Below are positions 34,482-44,701 of a stretch of DNA of 64,000 nucleotides, one piece after another (the first letter of the stretch is position 1; each line of letters begins with the position of its first letter). Below the pieces are notes generated by a model. The model searched no databases and was not told where the DNA came from. It was given only the letters and a program-made list of their open reading frames with translations. A program made the translations under genes and the position numbers. The stretch comes from Acinetobacter nosocomialis. Lineage in GTDB: Bacteria; Pseudomonadota; Gammaproteobacteria; Pseudomonadales; Moraxellaceae. The stretch is from positions 3,472,001-3,536,000 of the forward strand of contig CP107049.1 of assembly GCA_025736915.1 (NCBI GenBank), in the 5' to 3' direction.

Positions 34482-37400
34482 TTAGTTACGGACTTTTAGC
34501 AGTGTTGGTGTAAGTTCATCCCAACGTTGTTTTGCAGCGTCCATTGCTTTCATTTTGATATGGCCATAACCGCGGACTTCTGCTGGTAATTTTGCAATTT
34601 GCTCAGCAACTGCCAAGTTATGATTGTCTGGTGCTTCAACAAGTGCTTCAACAAATGCTATGTAACGATCACGCCATGCTTGTTCGTGTTGACGTTCTTC
34701 TTGACGTGCAAATGGGTCAAGGAAAGTTTCACGAAGCCATTGTAAGCGAGCAAGCATCATCATTGGGAAGCGCATCCAGTAACCAAACGCACGTTTACGG
34801 ACATTTTTCAGACCACCAAGTAACGCTGGCGGAGCAAGATGATACGTTAAACGTAAGCCTTTACCGAACTGGGTTTCAATTGATTCTTTGAAGCTTTTAC
34901 CTGTTAAAAGACGTGCAACTTCATATTCATCTTTATAAGCCATGACTCTGTATAGCTGAGTTGCAATCGTACCTGTTAACTCTTCTGGTAACTTTTTAGC
35001 TGCCAATTCTACAAGTGTGCGGTATTTAGCCGCATAAGCTTCATTCCAGTAGTCTGTTAGACGAGCAGAACGGTCTTCAACAAGTTCCGCCAAAGTTTGC
35101 GGAGTTTTGGTTTTTGGCATTGCCGCAACTAAGCGTGCAGCTAAAGTTGGGTCACTTGCAAGATGACAACCCACACGGAAAGCTTCGAGGTTTTTTTCAA
35201 CGGCAGTACCATTTAAGCGAATTGCTTTTTCAATGCTTTCACGCAGTAATGGAATACGTCCAGATTGCCATGCCATACCGAGTAATAACTGGTTGGTATA
35301 AATTGAATCACCTAAGAGTTGTGTTGCAATGCGAGCTGCTGGCAGAGAAACCAGTTGACCTTGACGAACACGACCACGGAGGCGATCAATTAAATCGCTA
35401 ATAGGTGCATACCAGTCACGAGATTTAATAAACTCAGAAGTAGGAGTACTGTCTTCATTCACAATAACCAAAGCATCATCTTTTAGGCGAGAGAGAGCAG
35501 CACTACCACCAGCAACTACCGCATCTGCACCGATGAGTAATTCACATTGGCCCGCTGGAATTTTGGTAGAAGAAATTTGCTCATCAGTTGCTGCAAGTTG
35601 AACGTATGAATAAACCGTACCGCCTTTTTGCGCAAGACCAGCCATGTCCATAACACGGGTTGCTTTACCTTCGAGATGAGCGGCCATACCAAGCAGTGCA
35701 CCAATAGTCACAACACCTGTACCACCAATACCACCAACCATAATACGACTTGGAACGTCATATAATTGAGGGATGACTGGTGATGTCGGCCAGCCTGCAC
35801 CAATACCTTCAAATTTAGCTGGACGTTTCATGTCGCGTGTATGAACAGTCACAAAACTAGGACAGAACCCTTCAGCACAAGTGAAGTCTTTGTTACAGCT
35901 ACTTTGGTTAATTTGACGTTTAGTACCTAAAGCAGTCTCTACTGGTTCAATAGATAAGCAGTTTGATTTTTTTGAACAGTCGCCACAGCCTTCGCAAATA
36001 TCACTGTTAATGTATAAACGCTCAGCTGGGTCAGGGTACGCATCACGTTTACGGCGACGGCGTTTTTCACTGGCACAGGTTTGTACATAAATTAAAGCGG
36101 TGACACCTGTAATTTCACGAAGCTCACGTTGAACTGCGTCGAGCTCATTACGGTGGCGAATTTCTACACCTGGTGCAATACCATCTTCTTCATTTAATAG
36201 TTTAACTTCATCCGTCACAATAACTTGTTTTTTAATACCTTCAGCAGCAAGCTGACGAGTTAACTGTGCAACGCTCAAATGACCATCTACATGCTGACCA
36301 CCTGTCATAGCGACTGCATCGTTGTAGAGGATTTTATAGGTAATATTAGTTTTTGCAGCGATGGACTGACGAATTGCTAAGTAACCAGAGTGGAAGTAAG
36401 TTCCGTCACCAAGGTTCGCAAAAATATGTTTTTCATTGGTAAATGGTGATGCACCCACCCAACTTACACCTTCACCGCCCATTTGCGAGAATGTTTCGGT
36501 ACCACGGTCAAGTGAAACTGCAATATAGTGACAACCGATACCGCCTAATGCACGGCTACCTTCAGGCACGACTGTTGAAGAGTTATGTGGGCAACCACTA
36601 CAGAAATACGGTTTACGTTCAGCAAGATCAATAACACGTTTTGATTCTTGCTCTGCTTTTAGCAGTAAGTCGATTCTGCTTTGGATTTGTGTTTTTAAGC
36701 TTTCTGGAATATCTAGTTTTAAGAAGCGAGCAGCCAACATTTTTGCAATAGGTTCAGGCTGGTACTCATAGTGACCAATGAGCGGTGCCTCTTCAATAGA
36801 AGTACTCCATTCGCCTTTGCCGTTAGTTGCTTTACCAATCACATGTGGGCGTTTGCCATCAGGCAGTGAGTACAGCTCATCTTTAATTTGTGTTTCAATA
36901 ATTGGACGTTTTTCTTCAATAACGATCAGTTCTTGTAAACCTTCAGCAAACTCACGAACGCCTTGTGGTTCTAAAGGCCAAATCAGTCCGACCTGATAAA
37001 CACGTAGCCCAAGCTGCTGAGCAGTTTCATCTTCAATACCTAAAATGCGTAAAGCTTCAATCGTATCTAAATAACCTTTACCACTTGCAGCAATACCGAT
37101 ACGGGCATTTTCACAAGGCCATGTAACGGTGTTGATTTTATTCGCGCGGGCATAGGCCAAAACAGCAGGTAAGCGATATTTATAAAGACGTTCTTCTTGC
37201 TGAATGCCATGATCTGGCCAACGAATATTTACGCCGCCCTCTGGGAAGTTAACATCTTCTGGTATAACCGGAGTAACACGGTCTAGGTCGACATGAACTG
37301 AAGCAGAAGTTTCTACAATTTCACTGACGAGCTTCATTGAAGACCAAAGGCCAGAAAAACGTGAAACTGCAATGGCGTGAACACCAAAGTCTAAAATTTG

Positions 37401-37964
37401 TTGAACGGATGTTGGATAGAAAATTGGAATACCGCAACCAATCATGACATGTTCAGACTGGTGAGGAATTGTAGAAGATTTACATGAGTGGTCATCACCA
37501 AATAAAGCAACGACACCACCACGTTCAGAGGTACCAGCTAAGTTAGCATGGCGGAGTACATCGCCTGAACGGTCAACACCCGGGCCTTTACCATACCACC
37601 ATGAAGACACTCCATCATATTTGCCTTGGCCTGAAAGGTTAACTTGTTGGGTACCCCAAATTGCGGTAGCAGCTAAGTCTTCGTTTACACCAGGTTGAAA
37701 TACAACATTATGGGATTTAAGTAATCCTTGAACTTGCCAAAGGAAACTATCATAGTTACCAACAGGAGAACCGCGATAACCAGAAATAAAACCAGCAGTA
37801 TGATAACCATTAATCGCGTCACGGCGAGTTTGGGCAAGAGGCAACCGAACAAGTGCCTGAATGCCTGTCATATATGCTGTACCGTTATCACTTACATATT
37901 TATCTTCAAGTGACACATCCTTTGTTGCAATAATATTTGGAGTGACTTTTGTAGCTATATTCAT
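34482..37964 (-). CDS. Indolepyruvate ferredoxin oxidoreductase, fused single-chain form
   Basis: The 1160-residue cytosolic enzyme decarboxylates an aryl- or branched 2-oxoacid to its acyl-CoA using TPP and Fe-S clusters. In order it has an N-terminal pyruvate-oxidoreductase-like domain, a TPP-binding region (GVSWVGASPFTNEKHIFANLGDGTYFHSG, about 500-530), a cysteine-rich cluster region (CEGCGDCSKKSNCL and CAEGFCPSF, about 660-715) and a gamma domain (GGIGGTGVVTIGALLGMAA, about 740-760). In archaea these are separate subunits. Ribosome site AAGGAGATATAA is strong. A divergent LysR gene is its likely regulator. Confidence 0.9.
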   Translation of the reverse strand: MNIATKVTPNIIATKDVSLEDKYVSDNGTAYMTGIQALVRLPLAQTRRDAINGYHTAGFISGYRGSPVGNYDSFLWQVQGLLKSHNVVFQPGVNEDLAATAIWGTQQVNLSGQGKYDGVSSWWYGKGPGVDRSGDVLRHANLAGTSERGGVVALFGDDHSCKSSTIPHQSEHVMIGCGIPIFYPTSVQQILDFGVHAIAVSRFSGLWSSMKLVSEIVETSASVHVDLDRVTPVIPEDVNFPEGGVNIRWPDHGIQQEERLYKYRLPAVLAYARANKINTVTWPCENARIGIAASGKGYLDTIEALRILGIEDETAQQLGLRVYQVGLIWPLEPQGVREFAEGLQELIVIEEKRPIIETQIKDELYSLPDGKRPHVIGKATNGKGEWSTSIEEAPLIGHYEYQPEPIAKMLAARFLKLDIPESLKTQIQSRIDLLLKAEQESKRVIDLAERKPYFCSGCPHNSSTVVPEGSRALGGIGCHYIAVSLDRGTETFSQMGGEGVSWVGASPFTNEKHIFANLGDGTYFHSGYLAIRQSIAAKTNITYKILYNDAVAMTGGQHVDGHLSVAQLTRQLAAEGIKKQVIVTDEVKLLNEEDGIAPGVEIRHRNELDAVQRELREITGVTALIYVQTCASEKRRRRKRDAYPDPAERLYINSDICEGCGDCSKKSNCLSIEPVETALGTKRQINQSSCNKDFTCAEGFCPSFVTVHTRDMKRPAKFEGIGAGWPTSPVIPQLYDVPSRIMVGGIGGTGVVTIGALLGMAAHLEGKATRVMDMAGLAQKGGTVYSYVQLAATDEQISSTKIPAGQCELLIGADAVVAGGSAALSRLKDDALVIVNEDSTPTSEFIKSRDWYAPISDLIDRLRGRVRQGQLVSLPAARIATQLLGDSIYTNQLLLGMAWQSGRIPLLRESIEKAIRLNGTAVEKNLEAFRVGCHLASDPTLAARLVAAMPKTKTPQTLAELVEDRSARLTDYWNEAYAAKYRTLVELAAKKLPEELTGTIATQLYRVMAYKDEYEVARLLTGKSFKESIETQFGKGLRLTYHLAPPALLGGLKNVRKRAFGYWMRFPMMMLARLQWLRETFLDPFARQEERQHEQAWRDRYIAFVEALVEAPDNHNLAVAEQIAKLPAEVRGYGHIKMKAMDAAKQRWDELTPTLLKVRN

Positions 37965-38168
37965 TTATATCTCCTTAGAATTTTTAGTAGCTCGGACTAC
38001 TTTCTTTTTTCAACATCCAGTTGAATATTTGGAGCAAGTGACATACGAAATAAAAAAAGATCGGTTCCTCTTCTTAAAAAGAATTAGTGCCAATGTATGT
38101 ACATTTAGTCATTGTGGTTGAACTAAACTGGTGCAACAATCCGTAATTTAGGAAAACATATTTACGTT

Positions 38169-39110
38169 ATGCGCAAAAATCTCGATGGTGGACTATTGCA
38201 TGCAATGCATGCATTCCTGAAAGTGATTGATAGCGGGAGTTTCACAGCAGCAGCTGAGCAGATGGATCTGACCACAGCACAGGTTTCACGTCTTATCAGC
38301 GAGCTAGAAACACGCTTAGGTACAAAATTAATACAACGCTCAACCCGCCAGCAGGCACTGACCGATATTGGTGCGACTTATGCGGAGCGTTGTCGCCAAG
38401 TCATTTCAATGGTGGATGAAGCGGAGTCAGAAGTAACAGGAACGGCATCTAAACCCAAAGGACGTTTACGTGTATTAAGCATGGGAAGCTTTGGGCATCA
38501 TTATGTTTTTCCAGTGATGGCCGAGTTTTGTAAGCATTATCCTGAATTAACTGTGGAATATACGACTTCACAATACGTTCCAGACTTGTTGGCAAAAGGG
38601 GTGGATGTCAGTCTGTATCTGACTGAATCATTAACAGATTCTCGGTTTGTTGCACGCAGAATTGGCACTATTTTTTCTGTTTTATGTGCTTCACCTGCTT
38701 ACCTCGAAAAACATGGTGTGCCGAAGTCCCCAGAAGACTTAAAAAACCATGCCTGTTTACGCTTAGTAAACCCATCTATTACACCAGATTGGCACTTATT
38801 AAATGCAAAGGGTGAGTCTTACCAAATTGATACTGGCGGGCAACTCATTGCAGATAATCCTGAGTTATTGTTAGATGTGGTGCAACAAGATATGGGTGTG
38901 GCGTTATTGCCGATGTTTTCGGCTTTAGATGCTGTTCAAAATGGAAGATTATGTCATATCTTGCCAGAGTGGCGTTCGCCCGATATAGGAGTTTATACCT
39001 TATTGCCTTCACGCCATTTTATTGATGCCAAAACACGTGCATGGTTAGATTGGGTGGAAGAATATATTTCCCCAAGAATTGAAATGGATGCATCTTATTT
39101 TTATAAATAA
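38169..39110 (+). CDS. LysR-family regulator, divergent from the indolepyruvate oxidoreductase
   Basis: The 313-residue protein has an N-terminal winged helix (FTAAAEQMDLTTAQVSRLIS as the helix-turn-helix, ending RLGTKLIQRSTRQ) and a LysR substrate-binding domain of the CrgA subgroup (LRVLSMGSFGHHYVFPVM). It shares a 204-base spacer with the oxidoreductase gene, the classic arrangement for a LysR activator of its neighbour. The effector may be an aryl-pyruvate. There is no strong ribosome site at ATG 38169. Confidence 0.85.
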   Translation: MRKNLDGGLLHAMHAFLKVIDSGSFTAAAEQMDLTTAQVSRLISELETRLGTKLIQRSTRQQALTDIGATYAERCRQVISMVDEAESEVTGTASKPKGRLRVLSMGSFGHHYVFPVMAEFCKHYPELTVEYTTSQYVPDLLAKGVDVSLYLTESLTDSRFVARRIGTIFSVLCASPAYLEKHGVPKSPEDLKNHACLRLVNPSITPDWHLLNAKGESYQIDTGGQLIADNPELLLDVVQQDMGVALLPMFSALDAVQNGRLCHILPEWRSPDIGVYTLLPSRHFIDAKTRAWLDWVEEYISPRIEMDASYFYK

Positions 39111-39300
39111 TGAGATAAATTTTTTAAGGACTAAGATAGAAAAGGATGAAGAATAATACAGATTAGAATAAAAATAGGGTAGAGAATGCTTCTTTTGAAA
39201 GAGGCATTTAATACAGAGATAAATAATAGATTTTAAAAAAAATGCATGAGGGATTGAGTCCCAATTCCTGAATGAAATGAGATAAAGATGAGATAGGATG

Positions 39301-39338
39301 ATCTGGTACTTTGCCTAATATTAAGCCTTATACCAGAT
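39301..39338. terminator. Inverted repeat between LysR and liuE
   Basis: ATCTGGTA and TACCAGAT pair over a 22-base partly self-complementary loop. With no T-run it is a weak terminator candidate between convergent genes. It contains half of the PhnR motif (ATCTGGT) but not its core. Confidence 0.35.
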
Positions 39339-39360
39339 GCAGACCTATTTTAATTGATTA

Positions 39361-40263
39361 TTAGGCACACTTGGTTTGCCAATACGCATTTGCATAATTC
39401 GACAAGCTTTTTCGGTTTAATACATTGCTAATATTTTGGCTGGCTTGCATCAGTTTTTCTAAGTCAATGCCAGTTTCAAAGCCCATGTGTGACAGCAAAT
39501 AAAATAGATCTTCGGTCGATACATTGCCAGAAGCACCTTTGGCATAAGGGCAACCGCCAAGTCCTGCAAGAGACGAATCAAAAACACGAATGCCTTGTTG
39601 TAAAGACTGATAAATATTGGCAATCGCCATGCCATAGGTATTGTGGAAATGCCCAGCCAAAACCTTGCTGTCGAGTTCAGCGAGGCATGCTTGCCAAACC
39701 TTTTGAACGCGATCTGGTGTTGCTGTGCCAATAGTTTCACCTAAAGACACCTCATAGCAGCCCATGTCATAGAGCCGTTTCACAACTTTTACGACTTGTT
39801 CAGGAGCAATTGCACCTTCATAAGGACAGTCGACAACACAAGAGACATAACCGCGTACACGGATGTTATGTGCTTTGGCTGCGGCCATGACATCGCTAAA
39901 CTTCTCAAAGCTTTCTTCGATTGAGCAGTTAATATTTTTACGTGTAAAGCTTTCAGAAGCTGCGGTAAATACCGCAACTTCTTTGCATCCTACCGCTTGA
40001 GCAGTTTCAAAACCTTTGATATTGGGGGTAAGCAAGCTAAATTGCACATCGGTTGTTTGGCGTAATAACTTAAATAGCTCGTCACTTTGAGCCATTTGCG
40101 GCACCCATTTTGCCGAAACGCATGAACCCACTTCAATTGATTTTAGGCCTGCATTAATTAGGTCATTAATAAAGTTTAAGCGTTGTTCGACGGTTAAAGC
40201 CTGCTTTTCATTTTGGAGGCCATCTCTGGGACCGACCTCCACGATTTTGACAAACTCACTCAT
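39361..40263 (-). CDS. liuE: Hydroxymethylglutaryl-CoA lyase
   Basis: The 300-residue TIM-barrel enzyme splits HMG-CoA to acetoacetate and acetyl-CoA, the last step of leucine breakdown. VEVGPRDGLQNEK at the N terminus and GLGGCPYAKGASGN with the catalytic cysteine are diagnostic. Metal-binding HFHNTYGMA is present. Its ATG overlaps the liuD stop by four bases. It is the last gene of the operon liuA-B-C-D-E read leftwards. Confidence 0.93.
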   Translation of the reverse strand: MSEFVKIVEVGPRDGLQNEKQALTVEQRLNFINDLINAGLKSIEVGSCVSAKWVPQMAQSDELFKLLRQTTDVQFSLLTPNIKGFETAQAVGCKEVAVFTAASESFTRKNINCSIEESFEKFSDVMAAAKAHNIRVRGYVSCVVDCPYEGAIAPEQVVKVVKRLYDMGCYEVSLGETIGTATPDRVQKVWQACLAELDSKVLAGHFHNTYGMAIANIYQSLQQGIRVFDSSLAGLGGCPYAKGASGNVSTEDLFYLLSHMGFETGIDLEKLMQASQNISNVLNRKSLSNYANAYWQTKCA

Positions 40264-42251
40264 GCAACTTCCTCCTGTGCAGGCTGAAATTCCACAAGCT
40301 CGTCGCCAGCTTTGACCTGATCACCGACTTGGAAGTAAGAATCTACAATCACGCCATCTTTAGGCGCACGAATGGTATATTCCATTTTCATGGCTTCAAG
40401 CGTCATTAAAATATCGTCTTTCTTCACGCTATGATTTGCGCTCACAAGTACTTGAGTGACCACACCTGGCATTGGTGCTTTTAGGTGGCCTTCATCGGCT
40501 TGGTTATCTGCTTGATTAAAGTCTTGGCGAATATAAGCAAACTTATAGCTCTGTCCATTTTGGAATAAGGTAATGCCTTGCTGACTTTGGTTAAAAGACA
40601 GCTTTTGCTTAGACCCACCAATTTGAACAGACGCCGTATGCGCATCAATCAATTGACCTGAAATCGGGTAGCTTTGACCGTTATATTCTGCGGTGAAGCC
40701 ATCTTCATTTGAGGCAAATTTGATTTGGATATTCTGATTTAAATAATTCAGTTTAATACTGTGCTGATAAGCAATATTTAAACGCCAAAGTGGTTGAGCC
40801 TGCCAAAGCTGTTTTTGGCTTGAGCTGTTGTTATTAAGTTTACTTAGAAACTCAATAAATGCTGCTGCAACTACAAGTTCAGGTTTGATATCTTCAGGGC
40901 TAAACAAGAAGTTTTGTTCACGTTGAATCAGGTTGGTATCAAGCCTGGCTTGTTTAAACGATTCGCTACGAACAATTTTTTCAAGAAAAGCAATATTGTT
41001 GCCTAAACCATCGACATGGAATTGGCTTAAAGCGTGTTGCATTTGAATGAGCGCAGCTTCACGGTTTTTACCCCATACGATCAGTTTGGCAATCATTGGG
41101 TCGTAATAGGTCGTGATTTCATCGCCTTCAACAATACCACTGTCTACACGCACATACTGGTTTTGAGTTGGGTAATGCAAATATTCAATTTTACCAATGG
41201 CAGGTAAAAAGCCTTTTTCTGGTTCTTCGGCGTAAATACGTGCTTCGAGCGCATGGCCGTGAATCTGCAATTCGTTTTGTAGTTTAGGCAAAGGTTCGCC
41301 ATAAGCCACACGAAGTTGCCATTCAACCAAGTCTTCACCTGTAATCATTTCAGTCACTGGGTGCTCGACTTGTAGACGGGTATTCATTTCCATGAAATAC
41401 GCCGTACCGTCTTGTTCCACAATAAACTCAACCGTACCTGCGCCAACATAATTTACCGCACGTGCAGCATCAATTGCCGCTTGGCGCATTGCATCGAGCT
41501 TTTCGCTTGGCATTTGTGGAGCAGGGGCTTCTTCTAATACTTTTTGATGGCGGCGTTGTACAGAACAATCGCGTTCAAACAAATGTACATAGTTGCCATG
41601 TGTATCGCCAAACACTTGCACTTCAATATGGCGCGGTTGAATCACATAACGCTCAATCAAGACATCATCATTACCAAAACTCGATTTAGCTTCACGTTTA
41701 CAAGAGGCTAAGGCATGCAGAAAGTCTTCACTGCGTTCAACCAGACTCATGCCTTTACCACCGCCGCCCGCACTGGCTTTAATTAAAACAGGATAGCCAA
41801 TTCGGTCTGCCTGTTGCTTTAAAAAATCAGCATCTTGGTTGGTTCCGTGATAGCCCGGTGTTAAAGGGACACCTGCTTTTTCCATTAAAGCTTTCGAGGT
41901 CGCTTTTAAGCCCATCGCTAAAATGGCATCCACTGGTGGGCCAATAAAGCAAATGTTGTGTTGTTGGCAAGCGAGTGCAAACTGGTCATTTTCAGAAAGG
42001 AAGCCGTAGCCCGGATGAACCGCTTGACTGCCTGTGTCAATCGCCGCTTGTATAATACGGTCAACTTGTAAATAACTTTGTGTTGCAGGGGAATGACCAA
42101 TATAAACCGCTTCATCTGCAAGTTTGACGTGTTGTGCATTTGCGTCTGCATCTGAGTAAACGGCAACGGTTGCAATCCCTAATTTTTTAGCTGTACGAAT
42201 TACGCGGCAGGCAATTTCGCCACGGTTCGCAATTAAAATCTTTTCAAACAT
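40260..42251 (-). CDS. liuD: 3-methylcrotonyl-CoA carboxylase, biotin-carrying alpha subunit
   Basis: The 663-residue subunit has a biotin carboxylase domain (residues 1-445; FEKILIANRGEIACRVIRTA, ASAGGGGKGMSLV, FMEMNTRLQVEHPVTE), a middle BT domain and a biotinyl domain ending with EAMKMEYTIRAPKDG. The lysine in AMKM is biotinylated. With LiuB it carboxylates 3-methylcrotonyl-CoA using bicarbonate and ATP. LiuC lies just upstream with an 11-base gap. Confidence 0.94.
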   Translation of the reverse strand: MFEKILIANRGEIACRVIRTAKKLGIATVAVYSDADANAQHVKLADEAVYIGHSPATQSYLQVDRIIQAAIDTGSQAVHPGYGFLSENDQFALACQQHNICFIGPPVDAILAMGLKATSKALMEKAGVPLTPGYHGTNQDADFLKQQADRIGYPVLIKASAGGGGKGMSLVERSEDFLHALASCKREAKSSFGNDDVLIERYVIQPRHIEVQVFGDTHGNYVHLFERDCSVQRRHQKVLEEAPAPQMPSEKLDAMRQAAIDAARAVNYVGAGTVEFIVEQDGTAYFMEMNTRLQVEHPVTEMITGEDLVEWQLRVAYGEPLPKLQNELQIHGHALEARIYAEEPEKGFLPAIGKIEYLHYPTQNQYVRVDSGIVEGDEITTYYDPMIAKLIVWGKNREAALIQMQHALSQFHVDGLGNNIAFLEKIVRSESFKQARLDTNLIQREQNFLFSPEDIKPELVVAAAFIEFLSKLNNNSSSQKQLWQAQPLWRLNIAYQHSIKLNYLNQNIQIKFASNEDGFTAEYNGQSYPISGQLIDAHTASVQIGGSKQKLSFNQSQQGITLFQNGQSYKFAYIRQDFNQADNQADEGHLKAPMPGVVTQVLVSANHSVKKDDILMTLEAMKMEYTIRAPKDGVIVDSYFQVGDQVKAGDELVEFQPAQEEVA

Positions 42252-42262
42252 GATGATCGTCC

Positions 42263-43072
42263 TTAATTGTTGTTATTCGAATTAGAAACCCAAGCAGGCT
42301 GTTGCTTATTTAAAAAGGCACTTAGACCTTCTTTTGCCTCACTGCCTTGACGAACTTGAGCAATATGATGTGCTGTCTGTTGCAGTAAATCATTGCTCAT
42401 GGTCTGGTTGCTCACCATTTGAATGAGTTGTTTTGATGCCGCTTGAGCATGCGGGCCACCGAGTAAGAGCGCATCAATAATGTCTTGAACTTTTTTATCT
42501 AAATCTTCTGCATCTGCCACTTCGTGTGCCAAACCAATTTGCTTGGCTTCACGTGCTGAAATTCGCTCGGCAGTTAAGAAGTAACGAGAGGCTTGTCTTG
42601 CGCCAATTGCACGAATTACATAGGGACTAATGGTAGATGGCGCAAGGCCTAAGCGCACCTCAGATGTTGCAAACTTGGCATCCGTGCTGGCAATGCAAAT
42701 ATCACATGCCGATGCCAAACCCATGCCGCCACCAAAGGCAATGCCATGCACACGGGCAATAGTCGGTTGTTTAAGCGTTGCAAGTGCATCTAACATTTGC
42801 GCAAGTTTTAATGCATCTGCTTCATTTTCTGCTGAAGATGCCTGACCTGCCTGTTTCATCCAGTTGAGGTCGGCACCTGCCGAAAAGCTTTTACCGCGAC
42901 CAGCTAAAACCACAACACGAATGTCATCACGTGTATTAATTTGCTTAAAGCAAGCATGTAGTTCTTCAATGACTGTCGTATTAAAAGCATTGTGCAATTC
43001 AGGGCGGTTCAGCCAAACATAGGCAACCTGACCTTGTTGTTCGAGTTGTAAAAATTGATAGCTCATATACAC
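42263..43072 (-). CDS. liuC: Methylglutaconyl-CoA hydratase
   Basis: This crotonase-family enzyme (269 residues) hydrates 3-methylglutaconyl-CoA to HMG-CoA. It has SFSAGADLNWMKQAGQ, FGGGMGLASACDICIAS and VRLGLAPSTISPYVIRAIG, the last being typical for LiuC. The call rests on the operon position between the two carboxylase subunits. It starts only three bases after liuB. Confidence 0.9.
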   Translation of the reverse strand: MYMSYQFLQLEQQGQVAYVWLNRPELHNAFNTTVIEELHACFKQINTRDDIRVVVLAGRGKSFSAGADLNWMKQAGQASSAENEADALKLAQMLDALATLKQPTIARVHGIAFGGGMGLASACDICIASTDAKFATSEVRLGLAPSTISPYVIRAIGARQASRYFLTAERISAREAKQIGLAHEVADAEDLDKKVQDIIDALLLGGPHAQAASKQLIQMVSNQTMSNDLLQQTAHHIAQVRQGSEAKEGLSAFLNKQQPAWVSNSNNNN

Positions 43073-43075
43073 CTC

Positions 43076-44677
43076 TTACATGCGGAACACGCCAAATTTG
43101 GTTGGCTGGATTGGAGCGTTCATGGCCGCAGCAAGGCTTAAACCAAGTACCTGACGAGTTTGCGCTGGGTCAATGACACCGTCGTCCCAAAGGCGGGCAG
43201 AAGCATAGTATGGATGGCCTTGGCGCTCGTATTGTTCACGAATTGGTTGTTTAAATTCGTCTTCTTCTTGCGCTGACCACTCGGCACCTTTTTGCTCAAT
43301 TTGATCTCGTTTTAAAGTCGAAAGTACGCTCGCTGCTTGTTCGCCGCCCATCACTGAAATACGAGAGTTTGGCCATGTCCATAAAAAGCGTGGTGAATAA
43401 GCGCGGCCACACATACCGTAGTTACCCGCACCAAACGAACCACCAATAATCAGGGTGAGTTTTGGTACATTTGCGGTGGCAACTGCCATAACCAATTTGG
43501 CGCCGTTTTTAGCAATTCCTTCATTTTCATACTGGCGGCCAACCATAAAGCCCGTAATGTTTTGTAGGAATAACAATGGAATATTGCGCTGAGTACATAG
43601 CTCAATAAAATGCGCACCTTTTTGTGCAGACTCAGAGAATAAAATCCCGTTATTGGCAATAATGCCGACTGGCATACCGTAGAGTGAAGCGAAACCAGTA
43701 ATGAGGGTTGAGCCAAAGCGTGCTTTGAATTCATCAAAACGCGAGCCGTCTACAATACGTGCAATCACTTCACGCACATCGAAAGGTTTACGCGCATCAC
43801 TTGGCACCACACCATATAGTTCCGACGCATCAAACAACGGCTCATCAATTTGCTTGTTTAACTCATTTGGCTTTTTATTTAAGTTGGCAACAATGTTTCG
43901 CGCAATCGCAATGGCATGTTCATCATTTTCAGCTAAATGATCAGCTACACCTGAAAGACGTGTGTGTACATCACCACCCCCTAAATCTTCACTGCTGACG
44001 ACTTCGCCAGTTGCAGCTTTTACCAGAGGAGGGCCACCTAAGAAAATCGTACCTTGGTTACGGACAATAATGGTCTCATCAGACATAGCAGGCACATATG
44101 CACCACCTGCGGTACAGCTCCCCATCACCACAGCAATTTGGGCAATACCAAGGCTCGACATACGTGCTTGATTGTAGAAAATACGCCCGAAGTGATCGCG
44201 GTCTGGGAAAACCTCATCTTGCATTGGTAAATAGGCACCGCCTGAGTCCACCAAATAAATACAAGGCAAGTGATTTTGTTCAGCAATTTCTTGTGCACGT
44301 AGATGCTTTTTAACTGTAAGGGGATAATACGTTCCGCCTTTAACCGTTGCATCGTTGGCAACGATCATGCAAGTGATGCCATTGACTTGACCAACACCTG
44401 CAATCACACCTGCGGCAGGAACATCATCTTCATAAACGTTGTACGCTGCCAACTGACCAATTTCTAAAAATGCCGTACCGACATCAATCAGTTGATCAAT
44501 ACGTTCACGGGGTAAAAGTTTACCTCGAGCCAAATGTTTTTGACGGGCATTTTCACCGCCGCCTAAAGCAATACGCTGGGCAACTTGTTTTAGATCTGTG
44601 ACCAATGTTTGCATGGCTTGCTGGTTTGTTTTGAAGTCTTCACTTCGAACATTAATCTTGCTTTGTAATTGGTTCAT
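43076..44677 (-). CDS. liuB: 3-methylcrotonyl-CoA carboxylase, beta (carboxyltransferase) subunit
   Basis: The 533-residue carboxyltransferase has two crotonase-like halves. The N half shows [23 protein letters not shown] and [17 protein letters not shown]; the C half shows [20 protein letters not shown] and [20 protein letters not shown]. It transfers the carboxyl group from biotin on LiuD to methylcrotonyl-CoA. Length and motifs fit the family throughout. Confidence 0.94.
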   Translation of the reverse strand: MNQLQSKINVRSEDFKTNQQAMQTLVTDLKQVAQRIALGGGENARQKHLARGKLLPRERIDQLIDVGTAFLEIGQLAAYNVYEDDVPAAGVIAGVGQVNGITCMIVANDATVKGGTYYPLTVKKHLRAQEIAEQNHLPCIYLVDSGGAYLPMQDEVFPDRDHFGRIFYNQARMSSLGIAQIAVVMGSCTAGGAYVPAMSDETIIVRNQGTIFLGGPPLVKAATGEVVSSEDLGGGDVHTRLSGVADHLAENDEHAIAIARNIVANLNKKPNELNKQIDEPLFDASELYGVVPSDARKPFDVREVIARIVDGSRFDEFKARFGSTLITGFASLYGMPVGIIANNGILFSESAQKGAHFIELCTQRNIPLLFLQNITGFMVGRQYENEGIAKNGAKLVMAVATANVPKLTLIIGGSFGAGNYGMCGRAYSPRFLWTWPNSRISVMGGEQAASVLSTLKRDQIEQKGAEWSAQEEDEFKQPIREQYERQGHPYYASARLWDDGVIDPAQTRQVLGLSLAAAMNAPIQPTKFGVFRM

Positions 44678-44701
44678 AAGATGCGTCCTTATTTATAATT
44701 A

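Noticed and set aside
39301..39338. Third PhnR operator
   Set aside because: It shares ATCTGGT but lacks the GTTTAAAC core, and its arms are 22 bases apart; more likely a terminator-like hairpin.
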